From JAAYJK01 sp964501655 (GTDB lineage Bacteria; Bacillota; Syntrophomonadia; Syntrophomonadales; Syntrophomonadaceae), in the NCBI GenBank assembly GCA_964501655.1, contig CAZCTN010000007.1, forward strand, positions 1-64,000: 64,000 bases of DNA, given 5' to 3'. This document shows, one piece after another, positions 62,926 through 64,000 of this stretch. A program made the position numbers and the translations under genes. The notes below the pieces were generated by a model. The model worked only from the letters and a program-made list of their open reading frames with translations, made no database searches and was not told the origin of the DNA. Numbering within the stretch: position 1 is the first letter of the stretch; the number at the start of each line of letters is the position of its first letter.

Positions 62926-64000
62926 AAGCGGATGGAAAGCTGGCTGAAGCGATAACCGTCATTGCAGAAAAAGGCAAAAAGAAAAAAAATTTGTCTTACG
63001 AGGAGATTATTGATGAGCTGCAGGGTTTCAGCCTGGAATCTGATCATATAGACGATATACTGGAACACCTGCAATCATTAGGCATAGTTATAGGAAACGA
63101 TAATGACCTGGAGGGGGAAGAGGAAACCGAGCCAGAGAATCTGGAAACAGCGGATGTAGTAATACCGGATGGTATTGAGATAGATGATCCAGTTCGCATG
63201 TACCTTAAAGAGATAGGAAGGGTACGCTTGCTGACCGCGGATGAAGAGATTGACTTGGCCCTGAGGATCGAACTGGGGGAAGAAGAAGCCAAGAGGCAGT
63301 TGGTAGAGGCCAACTTGAGGCTGGTGGTAAGCATAGCCAAAAGATATGTAGGCCGGGGCATGTTATTTCTGGATCTTATCCAGGAAGGTAATTTGGGCCT
63401 GATGAAGGCGGTGGAAAAATTTGACTACCGCAAGGGATTTAAATTCAGCACCTATGCCACCTGGTGGATCAGGCAGGCTATAACCAGAGCTATCGCAGAT
63501 CAGGCCCGAACCATCAGAATACCGGTGCATATGGTGGAGACCATCAATAAACTGTCCCGGGTGCAAAGGAACCTGCTGCAGATTCTGGGCAGGGAACCAA
63601 CTCCGCTGGAAGTGGCAGAGGAGATGGATATACCTGTGGATCGGGTTATTGAAATAATGAAGGTAGCCCAGGAACCGGTTTCCCTGGAGACTCCCATAGG
63701 GGAGGAAGATGACAGTCATCTGGGAGATTTTATTACCGATGAAGATGCAGAATCACCGGAAGAGTCAGCATCTTTTGTGTTGTTGCGCGAACATCTGGAT
63801 GGCATATTGAATACCCTGACTGAACGGGAGGAAAAAGTCCTGAGGCTGAGGTTCGGATTGGATGACGGCAGGCCCAGGACCCTGGAAGAAGTAGGTCAGG
63901 AATTTGGAGTTACCCGGGAGAGGATAAGACAGATCGAGGCCAAGGCATTAAGAAAACTCAGGCATCCATCTCGGAGCAAGAAACTCAAAGACTATATAGA
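62922..64000 (+). CDS. rpoD: RNA polymerase primary sigma factor (partial at 3' end)
   Basis: The housekeeping sigma-70/sigma-A. The frame is read for 359 codons to the window edge and lacks only a few residues and the stop. It has a short region 1.1, region 1.2 (DPVRMYLKEIGRVRLLTADEE), region 2 with DLIQEGNLGLMKAVEKFDYRKGFKFSTYATWWIRQAI, region 3 and region 4 ending GVTRERIRQIEAKALRKLRHPSRSKKLKDYI. ATG 62922 overlaps the dnaG stop, with GGGGG upstream. Confidence 0.98.
   Translation, partial: MKADGKLAEAITVIAEKGKKKKNLSYEEIIDELQGFSLESDHIDDILEHLQSLGIVIGNDNDLEGEEETEPENLETADVVIPDGIEIDDPVRMYLKEIGRVRLLTADEEIDLALRIELGEEEAKRQLVEANLRLVVSIAKRYVGRGMLFLDLIQEGNLGLMKAVEKFDYRKGFKFSTYATWWIRQAITRAIADQARTIRIPVHMVETINKLSRVQRNLLQILGREPTPLEVAEEMDIPVDRVIEIMKVAQEPVSLETPIGEEDDSHLGDFITDEDAESPEESASFVLLREHLDGILNTLTEREEKVLRLRFGLDDGRPRTLEEVGQEFGVTRERIRQIEAKALRKLRHPSRSKKLKDYI

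Overview
The window looks like core chromosome from an anaerobic, endospore-forming Firmicute of the clostridial side, most like a Syntrophomonas-type (Syntrophomonadaceae) butyrate oxidiser. The grounds are Firmicutes gene orders (nadD-yqeK-rsfS, comEA-comEC-holA-rpsT-spoIIP, lepA-hemW-hrcA-grpE-dnaK-dnaJ-prmA-rsmE-mtaB, rpsU-yqeY, yqfC-yqfD-phoH-pgpH-ybeY-dgkA-cdd-era-recO-glyQS-ccpN-yqfL-ppdK, dgt-dnaG-rpoD), sporulation genes (spoIIP, yqfC, yqfD), a butyryl-CoA/4-hydroxybutyrate-type CoA-transferase, T-box and CIRCE regulation, and frequent TTG/GTG starts with strong AGGAGG sites. The genus is an inference from memory of gene content. No 16S rRNA gene, IS element, prophage or CRISPR array is seen.

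Layout. 1-1.1 kb: a truncated Cys-cluster protein and a BclA-like jelly-roll protein. 1.4-3.8 kb: NAD synthesis and ribosome silencing genes with an extra HEAT-like gene. 4.0-7.4 kb (minus strand): leuS-ogt behind a leucine T-box leader. 7.4-9.5 kb: doubtful small ORFs, then a CoA-transferase. 9.8-12.8 kb: DNA uptake (comEA, comEC). 12.8-19.2 kb: accessory metabolism (amidohydrolase, MATE exporter, metallo-beta-lactamase-fold hydrolase, DUF4097 lipoprotein, FAD oxidoreductase). 19.4-36.7 kb: replication, sporulation, translation factor, heat-shock operon and RNA/protein modification genes. 36.8-46.5 kb: small membrane protein, DUF169 protein, sporulation and ribosome/RNA maturation cluster. 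46.5-54.1 kb: glycyl-tRNA synthetase under a glycine T-box, then a pyruvate/PEP switch (ccpN-like, yqfL, ppdK). 54.4-59.9 kb: RND efflux permease plus adaptor, a possible small basic protein and a flavodoxin-like reductase. 60.0-64.0 kb: dgt-dnaG-rpoD macromolecular synthesis cluster, with rpoD cut by the window end.

The standout observation is at 7055-7395 on the minus strand. A complete tRNA-Ala(GGC) gene with an encoded CCA end and the G3:U70 identity pair sits inside the leuS T-box riboswitch leader, between the stem III-like region and the antiterminator. It is in the same orientation and appears to be transcribed from the leader's own promoter. This puts a substrate for RNase P and 3'-end processing in the middle of a cis-acting riboswitch, and ties alanine tRNA supply to the leucyl-tRNA synthetase leader. 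Other points of interest are palindromic elements in two divergent promoter regions (14205-14221 and 37843-37881), mutually exclusive hairpins between dnaK and dnaJ, and long intergenic inverted repeats at 9580-9628 and 59049-59137.
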